From Candidatus Methanofastidiosia archaeon (GTDB lineage Archaea; Methanobacteriota_B; Thermococci; Methanofastidiosales; NM3), in contig JAFGGT010000007.1 of NCBI GenBank assembly GCA_016930445.1, positions 1-36,750 on the forward strand: a stretch of 36,750 nt of DNA, read 5' to 3'. Positions 1-8,661 of this stretch are shown in pieces. Positions within the stretch are counted from its first letter, which is position 1; each line of letters begins with the position of its first letter. Made by a program: the position numbers and the translations under genes. The notes below the pieces were generated by a model that searched no databases, had not been told where the DNA came from, and saw only the letters and a list, made by a program, of their open reading frames with translations.

Positions 1-53
1 CCGACAGGGACGCGACCGCAATGGCGGCACTCGACCTCATAGCTGCACTCTAA
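1..53 (+). CDS. C-terminal end of an S-layer protein (partial, runs off the left edge)
   Basis: Frame 3 reads DRDATAMAALDLIAAL*, closely matching the C-terminus of the next gene (SDRAATAKAALDLIHALQS*). Confidence 0.75.
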   Translation, partial: DRDATAMAALDLIAAL

Positions 54-120
54 AGAAAAGATCTTTTATTTTTTCTTTTCTTTTATCTTTTATTATAAAA
101 ATTGTTTATTGTATATTATG
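54..120 (+). terminator. T-rich tract downstream of the first S-layer gene
   Basis: Runs such as cttttattttttcttttcttttatctttt directly after the TAA stop; archaeal terminators are typically T-tracts. Confidence 0.45.
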
Positions 121-207
121 ATTTTTTTCGTTTATCAACGAGTTTGATATCAGTATTTTTATAATATTCTAATAATATTAATTTTTTATTCAATCAATAT
201 TACCGAA

Positions 208-220
208 AGCTTTATATATT
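208..220 (+). promoter_or_regulatory. TATA-box-like element upstream of the S-layer gene
   Basis: gctttatatatta ~65-75 nt upstream of the GTG start in an AT-rich intergenic region. Confidence 0.45.
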
Positions 221-283
221 ATTGATGAGCAATACTAATTAGAGTCTACATATAGGTAGATAGCAATAACGAAAAAGTAAAAG

Positions 284-2554
284 GTGAATAACTTGAAGTG
301 GAAGAAAATTGGCGTAGCAGTATCTGGAGCATTGTTGCTCGGATCGACCCTTTTGGGCGCGGTCGGTGCTGCTACAGCAGATGTGGACAAGGATTTCTTT
401 ATAAATCCTGAGAACGGCGAACCAATGTGCCTCATAGTGGTTGGTTCAAACGCAGCCGCTGAGGATGTCGTGTCCGCATCTTGGATCGCTGCTCAGATAG
501 GCAGTATGGCCTATTATGAGACATGGACATCAAATGTCAACTCTTACTCCCTAACATATTACGAGGAGGAAGACACTGACAATTATATCGCGAGTTCAGG
601 CATGTTCGAAGGGAACGATTACTTTGATGACTTCAGACTCAACGAGAGCCAAGTGACCCCAGACCTCGACACACCGGAATCATGGGCAGTATTGCCATTT
701 GCATGCGATGCAATAACCAACAGGGCGACCCTTCTTGCAGCAACGACCACATACAGGCCAGGCCTCTTTGATGGAATAGATGCTGAGATGCCAATCTGGG
801 ACTACGATTTATACTATGACCATAACACGGTCTTCGGCTGCGATGCTGATATATTCGTTGACACAGGATGTGCATTCGAAAGCCTTTCAGTAGACTTCTC
901 CCTAAGGGACTGGCAATGCTCACAGGAGTTCTGCATAGCCTGCACAGCCGCATGCGATCAGATGGGACTTTGGTGGTATGATGCAAACGATAACGATACT
1001 ATCGATTCAGGAGAAGTAACAGACTTTGACACTGCATTCGCTCTAGCCAATCCGGACAACCTTAGCCTTCTTGAGCCAATAGCTAGCATGCTCTCGGAAT
1101 GCCAGACATACCCGAACGTATATCCAAGGATGTACTGGGGTTCACCAGCATGGCAGGAGATATGCGATCCAATTGGCGGAATGGCATACAGGGCAGTCGT
1201 ATATGACATGTACACTGAAGTGGAATCTGAGAAGATCGTGTGGGAAGCCATAATTGGCCCAGATTCAGAGGCATACGGCGTCTGTGACATCAATGAGCCA
1301 GAACTTGTAAGCCTTTACTGCAGCTACTGTGATGTATACTTCCTTGGAGAGCACTACAATGCCTTGTCATTTGGCACAAATGAAGATGGCGTTGACTACA
1401 TGTTCTACGGCACTCCAAAGTGGTATGTCGAGGAGAAGCTGAAGGTAGGGGAGTCCAAGTCATACGGCGACTTCACGCTCACGATCAACGACCTCGGTAT
1501 CTACGAGAACAAGGCTTTCATAACTATAACTGACAACGACGGCGAGAGCCACGACTATGTAGTGGTAATCAACACCTACACTTCCAACGTACCATCCAAT
1601 GGCGATGGCGATTACGGAGGCGAATACTCAGGTGCAAACGAGGAGAATGACACGATTGCCTTTGTAGAGGAAACATGCGGGACCTCTGAAGTAGTCTTTG
1701 CAGTCAAATTCGTCAAGACCCTCATAGGCGCAGCCGGCAACTATGTTGTTGAGTACCATGCTTACAGCCTCCTGGATTGCGGATGCCTTACGGAGAAGAT
1801 ATACCCTGGCCCATGCGACACTGTGACCGATGACCTTTACAAGCCATACGTCGTCTCAAGTTGCGGCGGCGAGGACCTTGAATGGTACCTTGACATCATT
1901 CCGGCCGATATATCGGAGACAGACACTGATGGTGTGCAAGTGTTGGACCTCGACAACGATTTCGACCTTTGGACAGAGGGCAACCCCAACTTCGATGCAT
2001 CTGACGTGTTCATGCTGTACGACCCTCAGAGGGACTACTCCATGTACAACTGTGTTCCGGTCCTTGAACTATGGCTTGCAACGCCTGTAGAGCTTGCTGG
2101 AATGTGCAGCGAGAAGCTCACGATATGCCTCGACGACCTGGATGGAGAGAACTACTTCACTCTTGAAGTTACGGACAACATCCACACCGACTACAGGATA
2201 GACGGCGCAATAAAGCTGACGAAGGTAGAGGAGCTCGCACCGACCAAGTCTACTACATACGTGGACATCGACCCAACGCTGCTCGTAGCGCTTGACATGG
2301 ACGTCGAGAACGACCCAGATCTCAAGAGCCAATACAACCTCGTGCTGGTGGGCGGGCCTGTCGCCAACTCACTTGTGCAGGAGCTTGTTGACCTAGGTTT
2401 CACAACCTTCGACGAGTGGGACACATCTACAGGTGACTCAGTCCTATACGAGGATGTCTACGCGTTCGGCAAGGACGTGCTCATAGTAGCCGGTTCCGAC
2501 AGGGCAGCTACTGCCAAGGCAGCACTTGACCTGATACACGCTCTTCAATCTTAA
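284..2554 (+). CDS. S-layer protein, methanogen type (S_layer_N/S_layer_C-like), GTG start, signal peptide
   Basis: N-terminal signal sequence then CLIVVGSNAAAEDVVSAS; C-terminal YNLVLVGGPVANSLVQELVDLG...DVLIVAGSDRAATAKAALDLIHAL, typical of archaeal S-layer proteins. 21 Cys in the mature part. Confidence 0.88.
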   Translation: MNNLKWKKIGVAVSGALLLGSTLLGAVGAATADVDKDFFINPENGEPMCLIVVGSNAAAEDVVSASWIAAQIGSMAYYETWTSNVNSYSLTYYEEEDTDNYIASSGMFEGNDYFDDFRLNESQVTPDLDTPESWAVLPFACDAITNRATLLAATTTYRPGLFDGIDAEMPIWDYDLYYDHNTVFGCDADIFVDTGCAFESLSVDFSLRDWQCSQEFCIACTAACDQMGLWWYDANDNDTIDSGEVTDFDTAFALANPDNLSLLEPIASMLSECQTYPNVYPRMYWGSPAWQEICDPIGGMAYRAVVYDMYTEVESEKIVWEAIIGPDSEAYGVCDINEPELVSLYCSYCDVYFLGEHYNALSFGTNEDGVDYMFYGTPKWYVEEKLKVGESKSYGDFTLTINDLGIYENKAFITITDNDGESHDYVVVINTYTSNVPSNGDGDYGGEYSGANEENDTIAFVEETCGTSEVVFAVKFVKTLIGAAGNYVVEYHAYSLLDCGCLTEKIYPGPCDTVTDDLYKPYVVSSCGGEDLEWYLDIIPADISETDTDGVQVLDLDNDFDLWTEGNPNFDASDVFMLYDPQRDYSMYNCVPVLELWLATPVELAGMCSEKLTICLDDLDGENYFTLEVTDNIHTDYRIDGAIKLTKVEELAPTKSTTYVDIDPTLLVALDMDVENDPDLKSQYNLVLVGGPVANSLVQELVDLGFTTFDEWDTSTGDSVLYEDVYAFGKDVLIVAGSDRAATAKAALDLIHALQS

Positions 2555-2585
2555 ATTTTTTTCTTTTTTTATTATTCTTTTTACA
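2555..2585 (+). terminator. Poly-T terminator after the S-layer gene
   Basis: atttttttcttttttt immediately after the TAA stop. Confidence 0.5.
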
Positions 2586-2619
2586 TAAAATATATATACA
2601 GTCTTCTTAGATTCAGTTC

Positions 2620-3978
2620 ATGAAAAAAGTGGGGTTCGCCTTACTGTTTGTCATTGCACTATCCTTATTGCCACTCTCTAGCGCAGCCCCCATAGAGATA
2701 AAATACTTCTATTCTTCGGGGTGCTCGCACTGTAAAACCACTAGTGCAATCTTGGACCAGGTCGAGGACCACTATGGGGACGTCGTGAACATTGAGAGGA
2801 TCAATATCAATGTGCCCACAAATCAGGCAATATGGGATGAGTACAAATCTCGCTACAACATAGGTGGGGTCCCAGCAATCATCATTAATGAGGATAAGAA
2901 GCTAGAGGGCGATATAAAGATCAATTATAGCGCAGTCCTTAAAGCCATCGATGAGCTCTTGGAAGGTATAGAGGTCAAGGGCGACGAGTACTATGTGGAT
3001 GGGATAGCGGCCATGGGCAACGGTAAGTTCGACACTGCGATAGATTTTTTCAACGATGCCATAGAGATCTACACAGCAGCAGAAAATCAGACAAAGATCA
3101 ATCTCTGCAATCTGAAGATCCAGAACTGCAATGATTACATCTTGGCGAGGAACAAGTTCATCGAAGCCGAGAATCTATATTTGGCTGGCGACTATGAATC
3201 CGCAAAGCTCCTATATGAGGAGATAATTCAGATATACTATGACATTGGCAATGAGTCAATGGCCTCCACCAGTGAGGTTAGGCTGCAAAACTGTAACTTT
3301 TATATCTCCTATGCTGATGCCTCCCTCGCTTTCGAGAACAAGGAGTGGGCGGCTGCGATCGAGTCGTACAATGATGCGAAGAGCTACACTTCAAAGAAGG
3401 AAACGATAGATGCGATCAATGAGTTGATATCTTTTTGCGAGACCCAGATCTCCGCCGAGGGCCTCTATGTTATGGCAGAGGAGGCATTTTCCTCTGAATC
3501 CTATATCGATGCAAAGCAGTATTACATCGATGCCTCTCTACTTTTCAGCGACGCTGACAAGATAATGGACTGCACTGCGAAAGCAGCGCTGTGCGACTCA
3601 TACATGTTGGCAAATGACACCTATGAGTATGCCATGGGCCTCTACGGGGAGGAGGATTACGAGGCTGCAATGGCCACGTTCGCAAACGCCAGGGAGCTCT
3701 ATCTGGCATTGGGAGAGGATGGGCTAGCACAGGCGTGTGATGACAGTATCGATGAGATACAATCTAAGCTGGATGAGATAGCTTACCAAAAACAGCTTGA
3801 AGATGAGGAGAGGGAACATCAGAAGAACATGAAGATGATATACATATCAGTTGCCGCCATCTCCATCATAGCGTTCTTCTCGGTTTTGATCCTATACTAT
3901 AGGAGGAGGGGAGCCCCCGCTTCTTATGAAGCCGAGTACGCCGCCGAAGACGAGGAGGAGGAAGGAGAAACCCAGTAG
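2620..3978 (+). CDS. Exported thioredoxin-fold protein fused to TPR-like repeats, with C-terminal TM anchor and acidic tail
   Basis: Signal peptide; YFYSSGCSHCKTT (CxxC) with GGVPAI cis-Pro motif; repeated YxxAxxxFxxA helical repeats; TM MIYISVAAISIIAFFSVLILYY; tail DEEEEGETQ. Confidence 0.75.
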   Translation: MKKVGFALLFVIALSLLPLSSAAPIEIKYFYSSGCSHCKTTSAILDQVEDHYGDVVNIERININVPTNQAIWDEYKSRYNIGGVPAIIINEDKKLEGDIKINYSAVLKAIDELLEGIEVKGDEYYVDGIAAMGNGKFDTAIDFFNDAIEIYTAAENQTKINLCNLKIQNCNDYILARNKFIEAENLYLAGDYESAKLLYEEIIQIYYDIGNESMASTSEVRLQNCNFYISYADASLAFENKEWAAAIESYNDAKSYTSKKETIDAINELISFCETQISAEGLYVMAEEAFSSESYIDAKQYYIDASLLFSDADKIMDCTAKAALCDSYMLANDTYEYAMGLYGEEDYEAAMATFANARELYLALGEDGLAQACDDSIDEIQSKLDEIAYQKQLEDEEREHQKNMKMIYISVAAISIIAFFSVLILYYRRRGAPASYEAEYAAEDEEEEGETQ

Positions 3979-4833
3979 ATAGGCAGAGTCCATCTTTATG
4001 TCAAATACTATCCTATCATCTTTCATTATCTCTGTCAGTGATGTTTTGCTAACATAGAGAATGTTGGAAGATGAGCTGGATTGGGAATGGACCAGCACCG
4101 GTATCCTCTTATGGACACTCTCGATCCTGATCGACAACCAATGATGGCCTTCTATCAAGGGTACGAAGGTCATGGATATCGTCCTTTCGCCAGGTTGGAG
4201 TGTCAATGAAAGGACCTCATCCCTTCTAAGTTCCTGATTGTCTATCACAACAATCGGGGCAGACGCCATCTCGTCAATTACTAGCTCGGTCTCAATGATG
4301 CTGTCACTGTTGTTGGATATCTTCAGCTCCACCATATAGCTTTCTGACTTGGTGGCGTTGATGCTGTCCCTGGCAGCTATCTCAAGGATGTTAGTTTCGG
4401 CAACATTGCTCTTGTAAGCAACCTCTATCCTTGCCTTATAATCTAAAACGGCAATATTTAAGACATTCAACGATACGATTGTAACATCATCATATAAAAT
4501 ATTGAGGTCATGAACACCAAAGTTCATGTGGTCCAAGGTTTCCGAATCGACGATCTCCTTCGTTTCAATGTCTAGTTGCTTTATGATGACGGCTATAGTG
4601 GGTATGCATGAGAAATTTGTAGACAGCTCCTTATCACAGGCGTCCAGATTGGTGAGTTCTATGTTATATTCGTATTTTTCACCTGTAATAATGGTCTGTT
4701 CCTTGTTAAGTAGCACTTCGATCGTGCCGGTAGACTTAACGCTTGCGGCATTAATTGAGTTTGGCAGGCATAGGGAGCCTAATGCCAGCAATGCCATCAA
4801 AGAGAGGACCAACACTTTTCTGGGACGATCCAT
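3892..4833 (-). CDS. Exported CARDB-like beta-domain protein with C-terminal TM anchor
   Basis: Signal peptide (VLVLSLMALLALGSLCLP), beta-rich domains with a Cys pair (DAC...FSC), C-terminal hydrophobic segment LLGFSFLLLVFGGVLGFI. Confidence 0.6.
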   Translation of the reverse strand: MDRPRKVLVLSLMALLALGSLCLPNSINAASVKSTGTIEVLLNKEQTIITGEKYEYNIELTNLDACDKELSTNFSCIPTIAVIIKQLDIETKEIVDSETLDHMNFGVHDLNILYDDVTIVSLNVLNIAVLDYKARIEVAYKSNVAETNILEIAARDSINATKSESYMVELKISNNSDSIIETELVIDEMASAPIVVIDNQELRRDEVLSLTLQPGERTISMTFVPLIEGHHWLSIRIESVHKRIPVLVHSQSSSSSNILYVSKTSLTEIMKDDRIVFDIKMDSAYLLGFSFLLLVFGGVLGFIRSGGSPPPIV

Positions 4834-4912
4834 ACATCAAAATCATTGCCTTTAATATAAATAATTTACGTTGTTTGCAGAAAGCAAAATTGTCTTTCCG
4901 CAGACCAAAAGA

Positions 4913-4922
4913 TTTATAAATA
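4913..4922 (+). promoter_or_regulatory. TATA box of bioY
   Basis: tttataaata ~35-43 nt upstream of the bioY start. Confidence 0.6.
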
Positions 4923-4923
4923 A

Positions 4924-4954
4924 TTGTCAACTTTTTCTCTTAGAAAGTTTACAA
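4924..4954 (+). promoter_or_regulatory. BirA-type biotin operator
   Basis: TTGTCAAC-N15-GTTTACAA, an inverted repeat with one mismatch resembling the TTGTAAAC-N14..16-GTTTACAA biotin operator, overlapping the predicted TSS of bioY. Confidence 0.7.
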
Positions 4955-4955
4955 T

Positions 4956-5525
4956 GTGATTGATGTGAAATCGACAGACCTTGCATTGAGTGCACTTTTC
5001 GCGACGCTTACCGCGGTCGGGGCATTCATTCAGATACCCTTTGTGCCCGTCCCTATTACCTTGCAGACCTTTTTCGTTTTGCTCTCAGGCCTTCTTTTAG
5101 GCGCACGCCTTGGCGCCTTCTCTCAGATCATCTACGTGCTGATGGGAGTGATAGGGCTTCCTGTCTTTGCGGGGGGTACATCGGGCATAGGCGTGGTGAC
5201 CGGCCCCACTGGCGGGTATCTGATAGGCTTCGTGGCAGGCGCATACGTCGTTGGCCTTATCGTCCAGAAGGGACTAGGTGAGAAGTATGTCCATGAGAAA
5301 AGGAAAGGTTATCTTATCAGGGATGCCATCGCCCTGGGCCTTGGCATATTTGTGATATACTTTTTCGGCATACTGCAGCTGATGAATTTTTTAGGTATAG
5401 GATTATATTCGGCAATGGAGCTAGGCGTCATACCATTCCTTTTAGGTGACCTTGTCAAGACCATACTCGCTATCAGCCTTGCTGAGAGGGTCAGAAAATC
5501 AGGGGTCCTGGGTCTGACATCCTAA
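4956..5525 (+). CDS. bioY: Biotin transporter BioY (S component)
   Basis: ALFATLTAVGAFIQIPFVPVPITLQTFFVLLSGLLLGARLGAFSQIIYVLMGVIGLPVFAGGTSG...GPTGGYLIGF is diagnostic of BioY. Confidence 0.95.
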   Translation: MIDVKSTDLALSALFATLTAVGAFIQIPFVPVPITLQTFFVLLSGLLLGARLGAFSQIIYVLMGVIGLPVFAGGTSGIGVVTGPTGGYLIGFVAGAYVVGLIVQKGLGEKYVHEKRKGYLIRDAIALGLGIFVIYFFGILQLMNFLGIGLYSAMELGVIPFLLGDLVKTILAISLAERVRKSGVLGLTS

Positions 5526-5602
5526 ATAGTCATTGAATAAGTAGTAAAATTTATATGTAGTTCGTCAAAGGAAATTTAAAATGGCTTTGGTGGTTTTCGA
5601 CT

Positions 5603-5773
5603 ATGATGTTAACATGTCCACTATGTGATGAGGATATAGAAGCTCCTGAGATCGACGGGGAGATTTTCAAATGCCCCGTTTGTGAGGAAAAACTGCAGTC
5701 CTTCCGAATAGGCAAATTCTGGGAAGTACATAAGGCTATGGAAAGAAGATATGATGAAGATGACGATGATTGA
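5603..5773 (+). CDS. Small zinc-ribbon protein (56 aa), not in the supplied ORF track
   Basis: MMLTCPLCDEDIEAPEIDGEIFKCPVCEEKLQSFRIGKFWEVHKAMERRYDEDDDD*; two CPxC knuckles; stop is 2 nt before the hmgA ATG. Confidence 0.75.
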   Translation: MMLTCPLCDEDIEAPEIDGEIFKCPVCEEKLQSFRIGKFWEVHKAMERRYDEDDDD

Positions 5774-5775
5774 TC

Positions 5776-7002
5776 ATGAACTATGATGACGTCATAAGGG
5801 AGTTCAAGAAAGGCAACATAAAGATGTACGCGTTGGACGGCCTTATAGGCAGCAATAAGGCGACCGAGGCCCGAAGGCATTTCCTTGAGGAGGCCGGAGG
5901 CAGGAAATATACAGAAATAGCCAATACTTCCCTAGATTTTGATAAGGTCTGTGGGAAGAACGCGGAGAACACTATTGGGGCAGCACAGATACCGATGGGA
6001 GTGATAGGCCCGCTGATGGTCAACGGCGAGTATGCCAAAGGCGAGTACTACGTTCCCCTAGCGACGAGCGAAGGAGCCCTGATAGCTTCGGCTAATCGGG
6101 GGAGTGCGGTCATTACGCAATCCGGAGGTGCAGTCGCAAGGGTCGTCGGCGACCGGATGACCAGGGCACCCCTGTTCAAGGTCCCTGACATCGACCATGC
6201 AAGGATGCTGGCCAAATGGGTCGAGGAAAACTTTGACGAGGTCAGGTCCATCTCAGACTCGCAAACTCGATTTACAAAGCTTGAATCCTTCCTACCTTTC
6301 TTTGCCGGAAGGAATCTGTTCCTAAGGTTCTCCTTTTCCACCGGCGATTCAATGGCAATGAACTCTGCCACGAAGGCCAGTGATGCCATAGCGTCATTCC
6401 TCGAGGAGAAGTTCAGCTGGGCAAAACTTGTATCCGTCTCAGGGAACATGTGCGTGGATAAAAAACCTTCAGCTGTCAATCTGGTCCTTGGCAGGGGAAA
6501 GTCCATCGTTGCCGAAGCGCTCATACCAAAGGAACTTGTGGAAACCAAGCTGAAGACAACAGCTGAGAGGATGGCCGACGTGTGCTATAGGAAGATATAT
6601 GTGGGTTCCGCCATGGCAGGGTCGCTTGGAGGTTTCAATGCCCATTTCGCTAATCTTACTGCAGCTTTCTTTGCTGCCACAGGCCAAGACCTGGCGCATG
6701 TCGTCGAGGCGGCGAACGGGCTCACAATGATGGAAGAGTCAGACGGAGACCTCTATGCCAGCGTCACTCTACCTGATGTCCCCCTGGCGACATTTGGCGC
6801 AGGCACCTCACTGCCCACTCAGAAGGAGGCCTTGGAGATACTTGGGCTATATGGGAGTGGGGAGAATCCAGGAGACAACTGTAAGGCTTTGGCCGAGATC
6901 CTTTCGTGCACAGTGCTGGCTGGGGAGCTTTCACTTATAGGTGCCTTGGCCTCGAGGGACCTTACAAAGGCGCATATGACCCTTGGAAGATCCAAGCGAT
7001 AA
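5776..7002 (+). CDS. hmgA: Hydroxymethylglutaryl-CoA reductase, class I-like
   Basis: ENTIGAAQIPMGVIGPLMVNGEYAKGEYYVPLATSEGAL, DKKPSAVN, TMMEESDGDLYASVTLP, LTKAHMTLGRS. ATG at 5776 preferred over the TTG at 5770. Confidence 0.92.
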   Translation: MNYDDVIREFKKGNIKMYALDGLIGSNKATEARRHFLEEAGGRKYTEIANTSLDFDKVCGKNAENTIGAAQIPMGVIGPLMVNGEYAKGEYYVPLATSEGALIASANRGSAVITQSGGAVARVVGDRMTRAPLFKVPDIDHARMLAKWVEENFDEVRSISDSQTRFTKLESFLPFFAGRNLFLRFSFSTGDSMAMNSATKASDAIASFLEEKFSWAKLVSVSGNMCVDKKPSAVNLVLGRGKSIVAEALIPKELVETKLKTTAERMADVCYRKIYVGSAMAGSLGGFNAHFANLTAAFFAATGQDLAHVVEAANGLTMMEESDGDLYASVTLPDVPLATFGAGTSLPTQKEALEILGLYGSGENPGDNCKALAEILSCTVLAGELSLIGALASRDLTKAHMTLGRSKR

Positions 7003-7034
7003 ATTATAAATATTAATCATTTTCATATTATTCA

Positions 7035-8084
7035 ATGAACATTCTTTTTGTCGGCCTTTACCCTCCGCATATCGGCGGCATAGCTACGCACACGTTCAAT
7101 TTGAGGCAAAAGCTTACCGAGATGGGCCATAATGTATACGTCCTGACCTATAGGACTGACAAACCCCTTGGCAAGGACATTTTCATGGTGGACTCCTTTA
7201 CAAGGATGAGGGGCCTTTTCTTTATGAAGAATGCCCCAAAGGAGGCTGGGAGGATAATAAGGGAGCACGATATAGACATAATCCATTCACACTACCTCGC
7301 GCCTCCAGGGTACGTTGGCAGCAAGCTGACCGAGAAGTATGGCATACCGAACGTGGTGACGACACACGGCAGTGATATCAACTTCATGTACAAGGGCACC
7401 ATAGGCAGGTATCTTATCAATCTTGCCCTCAAGAGGACGAGCTATGTCATATGTGTCAGCAAGTCTTTGCAGAGGCAGATATCTGCCATCACGGACAATC
7501 CTAGTGTCCATATCCCGAATGGCGTTGATACGTCCATGTTCAAGCCTTCGGATGAAAAGAAGGAGTACGTGCTATATACGGGCGCCCTTATAGCCCAGAA
7601 GAAGGTCGGCACGATAATAGATTCACTTGCCGGGAGCGGAGAGAGGCTTGTTGTCGCAGGCGATGGCACACAGAGGCCAAAACTGGAGTGGCTTGCCCAA
7701 AAGAGGGGCCTAGAAGCCGATTTTTTAGGATATGTTACTGATGTGGAAAGGGTAATGAGAAAGGCGAAGGCCTTGGTGTTCCCGTCTTCCGAGGAGGGAT
7801 TTGGCCTTGCGGTGCTCGAGGCGATGGCAGCGGGAGTGCCAACGATAAGCAAGAGGAGCTCTACCATTGAGGAGATGGTGAAGGATAGGAAGAATGGGAT
7901 GATCTATGATGATCCTTCGGATATCCCCAGGCTGTTAAGAGAGCTAGAATCCAATAGAGACCTGAGGGAGAGCATCATAGCGGAGGGTATAAGGACGGCA
8001 TATAGGTATACATGGGACTGTGTCGCCAAAAGGACCTCTGAACTCTACAGTAAGGTGTTGGGTAGTCAGCATGATAATATCTAA
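7035..8084 (+). CDS. Glycosyltransferase, GT4-like (group 1)
   Basis: MNILFVGLYPPHIGGIATHTFNLRQKL...; FPSSEEGFGLAVLEAMAAGVPTI C-terminal donor-binding motif. Confidence 0.9.
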   Translation: MNILFVGLYPPHIGGIATHTFNLRQKLTEMGHNVYVLTYRTDKPLGKDIFMVDSFTRMRGLFFMKNAPKEAGRIIREHDIDIIHSHYLAPPGYVGSKLTEKYGIPNVVTTHGSDINFMYKGTIGRYLINLALKRTSYVICVSKSLQRQISAITDNPSVHIPNGVDTSMFKPSDEKKEYVLYTGALIAQKKVGTIIDSLAGSGERLVVAGDGTQRPKLEWLAQKRGLEADFLGYVTDVERVMRKAKALVFPSSEEGFGLAVLEAMAAGVPTISKRSSTIEEMVKDRKNGMIYDDPSDIPRLLRELESNRDLRESIIAEGIRTAYRYTWDCVAKRTSELYSKVLGSQHDNI

Positions 8085-8661
8085 GAGCTTCAAACATGGG
8101 TGGTACTACTGGTTCAGATACGACAGGCAGAAGATAATAGATCACTTTAGGAACATTATCAAAGATCCAATTTTGGACTATTTCGACGCGATCGATGACT
8201 GTCCGCACATCTACTTTTGCCAGGAGCCCAGGGCATCATCTCTCAGAAGCCCAAGGCTTTATGTAACGAGGATAAGGCACCCGATAACGAAGTTCACCGA
8301 ATACGGAAAAAAGGTGTACAAGGATAGGTATTCCTCAAATCATTCCAGGGTTGAGATGTTCCTATTGGAAAATGACATGGATTCCGTTGCCGTAGAGGTG
8401 CCTGTATGGTTCGAGGAGGACGAATCGACAGAGCATGGCTTCGACTATCCACTGACAGGCCATATAGACCTTCTTCGTCTGACAGATAAAATAGAGATAT
8501 GGGACTATAAACCAAAGGCGGACAAGGAATTATACGCCTCGACCCAGGTGTATTGGTACTCTAGGATGCTTTCCAGCAGATTGGGACTGCCATTGGACGA
8601 GTTCAGATGCGGTTATTTTGATGAGGACAGCTGCTATCTTGTTGACATAAGGTCTCTATGA
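8071..8661 (+). CDS. PD-(D/E)XK nuclease-fold protein (RecB/Cas4-like domain)
   Basis: GHIDLLRLTDKIEIWDYKPKADKELYASTQVYWYSRMLS matches GxxD...(D/E)xK...QxxxY of RecB-like nucleases. ATG at 8071 overlaps the upstream stop. Confidence 0.65.
   Translation: MIISKSFKHGWYYWFRYDRQKIIDHFRNIIKDPILDYFDAIDDCPHIYFCQEPRASSLRSPRLYVTRIRHPITKFTEYGKKVYKDRYSSNHSRVEMFLLENDMDSVAVEVPVWFEEDESTEHGFDYPLTGHIDLLRLTDKIEIWDYKPKADKELYASTQVYWYSRMLSSRLGLPLDEFRCGYFDEDSCYLVDIRSL

Noticed and set aside
5581-5628. 15-aa ORF MALVVFDYDVNMSTM* overlapping the start of the zinc-ribbon gene
   Set aside because: Too short and without conservation evidence; the overlapping zinc-ribbon frame is much better supported.
8071-8661. Cas4 / CRISPR adaptation protein
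   Set aside because: No CRISPR repeats or cas genes in the window, and no clear four-Cys FeS arrangement.
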